DNA of 33,291 bases, taken from assembly GCA_945965245.1 (NCBI GenBank), contig CAMFNC010000110.1, forward strand, positions 1 through 33,291. The letters run 5' to 3'. Below the pieces are notes generated by a model. It worked only from the letters and a program-made list of their open reading frames with translations. It was not told the origin of the DNA and made no database searches. The stretch comes from an uncultured Porphyromonas sp. GTDB lineage: Bacteria > Bacteroidota > Bacteroidia > Bacteroidales > Porphyromonadaceae. A program made the translations under genes and the position numbers. Position 1 is the stretch's first letter. The number at the start of each line of letters is the position of its first letter. Below, piece by piece: positions 32,955 to 33,291 of the stretch.

Positions 32955-33004
32955 CAAAAAAAATGTCTGATCATGCAACCCAACTGGATTTACGTGATCA
33001 GACA
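32955..33004 (-). terminator. Terminator-like hairpin in the leader of the MFS-kinase gene
   Basis: TGTCTGATCA (32964-32973) and TGATCAGACA (32995-33004) are perfect inverted repeats, extendable to 12 bp with one mismatch, around a 17-nt loop. On the minus strand the stem is followed by eight T residues and only then, about 16 nt further, by the ATG of the fusion gene. This is the architecture of an intrinsic terminator placed inside a 5' leader. Confidence 0.7.
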
Positions 33005-33249
33005 CCACTCGTTGTTATTTTTCGAGCGTAAAGGTACAAAAAATACCAAATAGAGAAAGAGAAGGTTGGATTTTTTATTGTCGGGTTTTAATTTCAACTT
33101 TCATAGGGATGATCCTTTATGGAGCATTTTGTCACTTTTGGAGAGATTGTCCATAAGGATGCCATTGAAGTAAGAGGATAATAAAGAGGGCAAAGAAGAA
33201 AGCAGAGAGTTCTACTCCCGTCTTCACCCTCTTGGTTAGAGGCTATGGT

Positions 33250-33291
33250 TTAGTTGCCGAGCCATTCTATTGCCATGGGGTTTCCTACAGT
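33250..33291 (-). CDS. Possible C-terminal end of a gene cut by the window edge
   Basis: The minus strand at the window edge reads as TVGNPMAIEWLGN followed by TAA (33252-33250). It has the look of a protein C-terminus, but only 13 residues are visible and no family is recognised. Between it and the leader hairpin (33005-33249) no gene is seen. A small CCTCT/AGAGG hairpin lies at 33228-33242. Confidence 0.25.
   Translation of the reverse strand, partial: TVGNPMAIEWLGN

Noticed and set aside
33061..33249. Gene or RNA in the last intergenic stretch
   Set aside because: No frame with coding character, no tRNA-like fold and only a small 5-bp hairpin were seen.

Overview
The window reads as chromosomal DNA of a member of the Bacteroidales (Bacteroidota). 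Supporting signs are a full-length SprA/Sov translocon gene of the type IX secretion system, family-typical proteins (DUF3667, DUF4476, DUF3784, a DUF6249-like protein, RteC), a short phosphoglycerate dehydrogenase of the Bacteroidales type, and several promoters with the Bacteroidota -33 TTTG / -7 TAnnTTTG pattern and no strong ribosome binding sites. A type IX secreting genus such as Porphyromonas, Tannerella or Prevotella fits, but the genus cannot be fixed from this sequence.

Layout. 1-1119: DUF3667 zinc-ribbon membrane protein, reading frame open to the window edge. 1215-4850 (minus): etfB-etfA-acyl-CoA dehydrogenase, an electron-transfer flavoprotein operon. 4851-5186: divergent regulatory region with a phased palindromic repeat array. 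5187-8956 (plus): pheS-nth-two bacterial PH-domain membrane proteins, one tight operon. 8933-10156 (minus): a DUF4476-type secreted protein followed by Cys-tRNA(Pro) deacylase. 10295-10360: second repeat array. 10396-20231 (minus): a probable five-gene operon pyrH-frr-rsgA-ruvA-sprA, which joins nucleotide, translation and repair housekeeping genes to the type IX translocon. 20232-21709: third repeat array and a decayed RloA/RloB ATPase-effector pair. 21710-23198: a small ECF sigma factor module with two small membrane proteins. 23285-24928 (minus): secreted C69 dipeptidase. 25056-28582 (minus): serC-serA-DUF1015, serine biosynthesis. 28771-33291: accessory stretch with a DUF3784 protein, an RteC remnant, a cupin, an esterase lipoprotein and a fusion of an MFS transporter to a cytidylate-kinase-like domain.

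The most unusual signal that ordinary genes do not explain is a dispersed family of AT-rich intergenic arrays at 5011-5098, 10295-10360 and 20332-20397. Each has three or four palindromes of the ATGCAT type whose centres lie exactly 22 bp apart, and each ends in the same kind of terminal unit. The second protein-level oddity is the in-frame MFS-kinase fusion, whose start codon sits just behind a terminator-like hairpin.

Regions without genes longer than 300 bases are 4851-5186 (promoters and array), 20232-21709 (array and pseudogenes), 29083-29623 (promoter and RteC pseudogene) and 32940-33291 (leader hairpin; otherwise only a possible C-terminal gene end at the window edge). No tRNA, rRNA, CRISPR array or intact insertion sequence was recognised.
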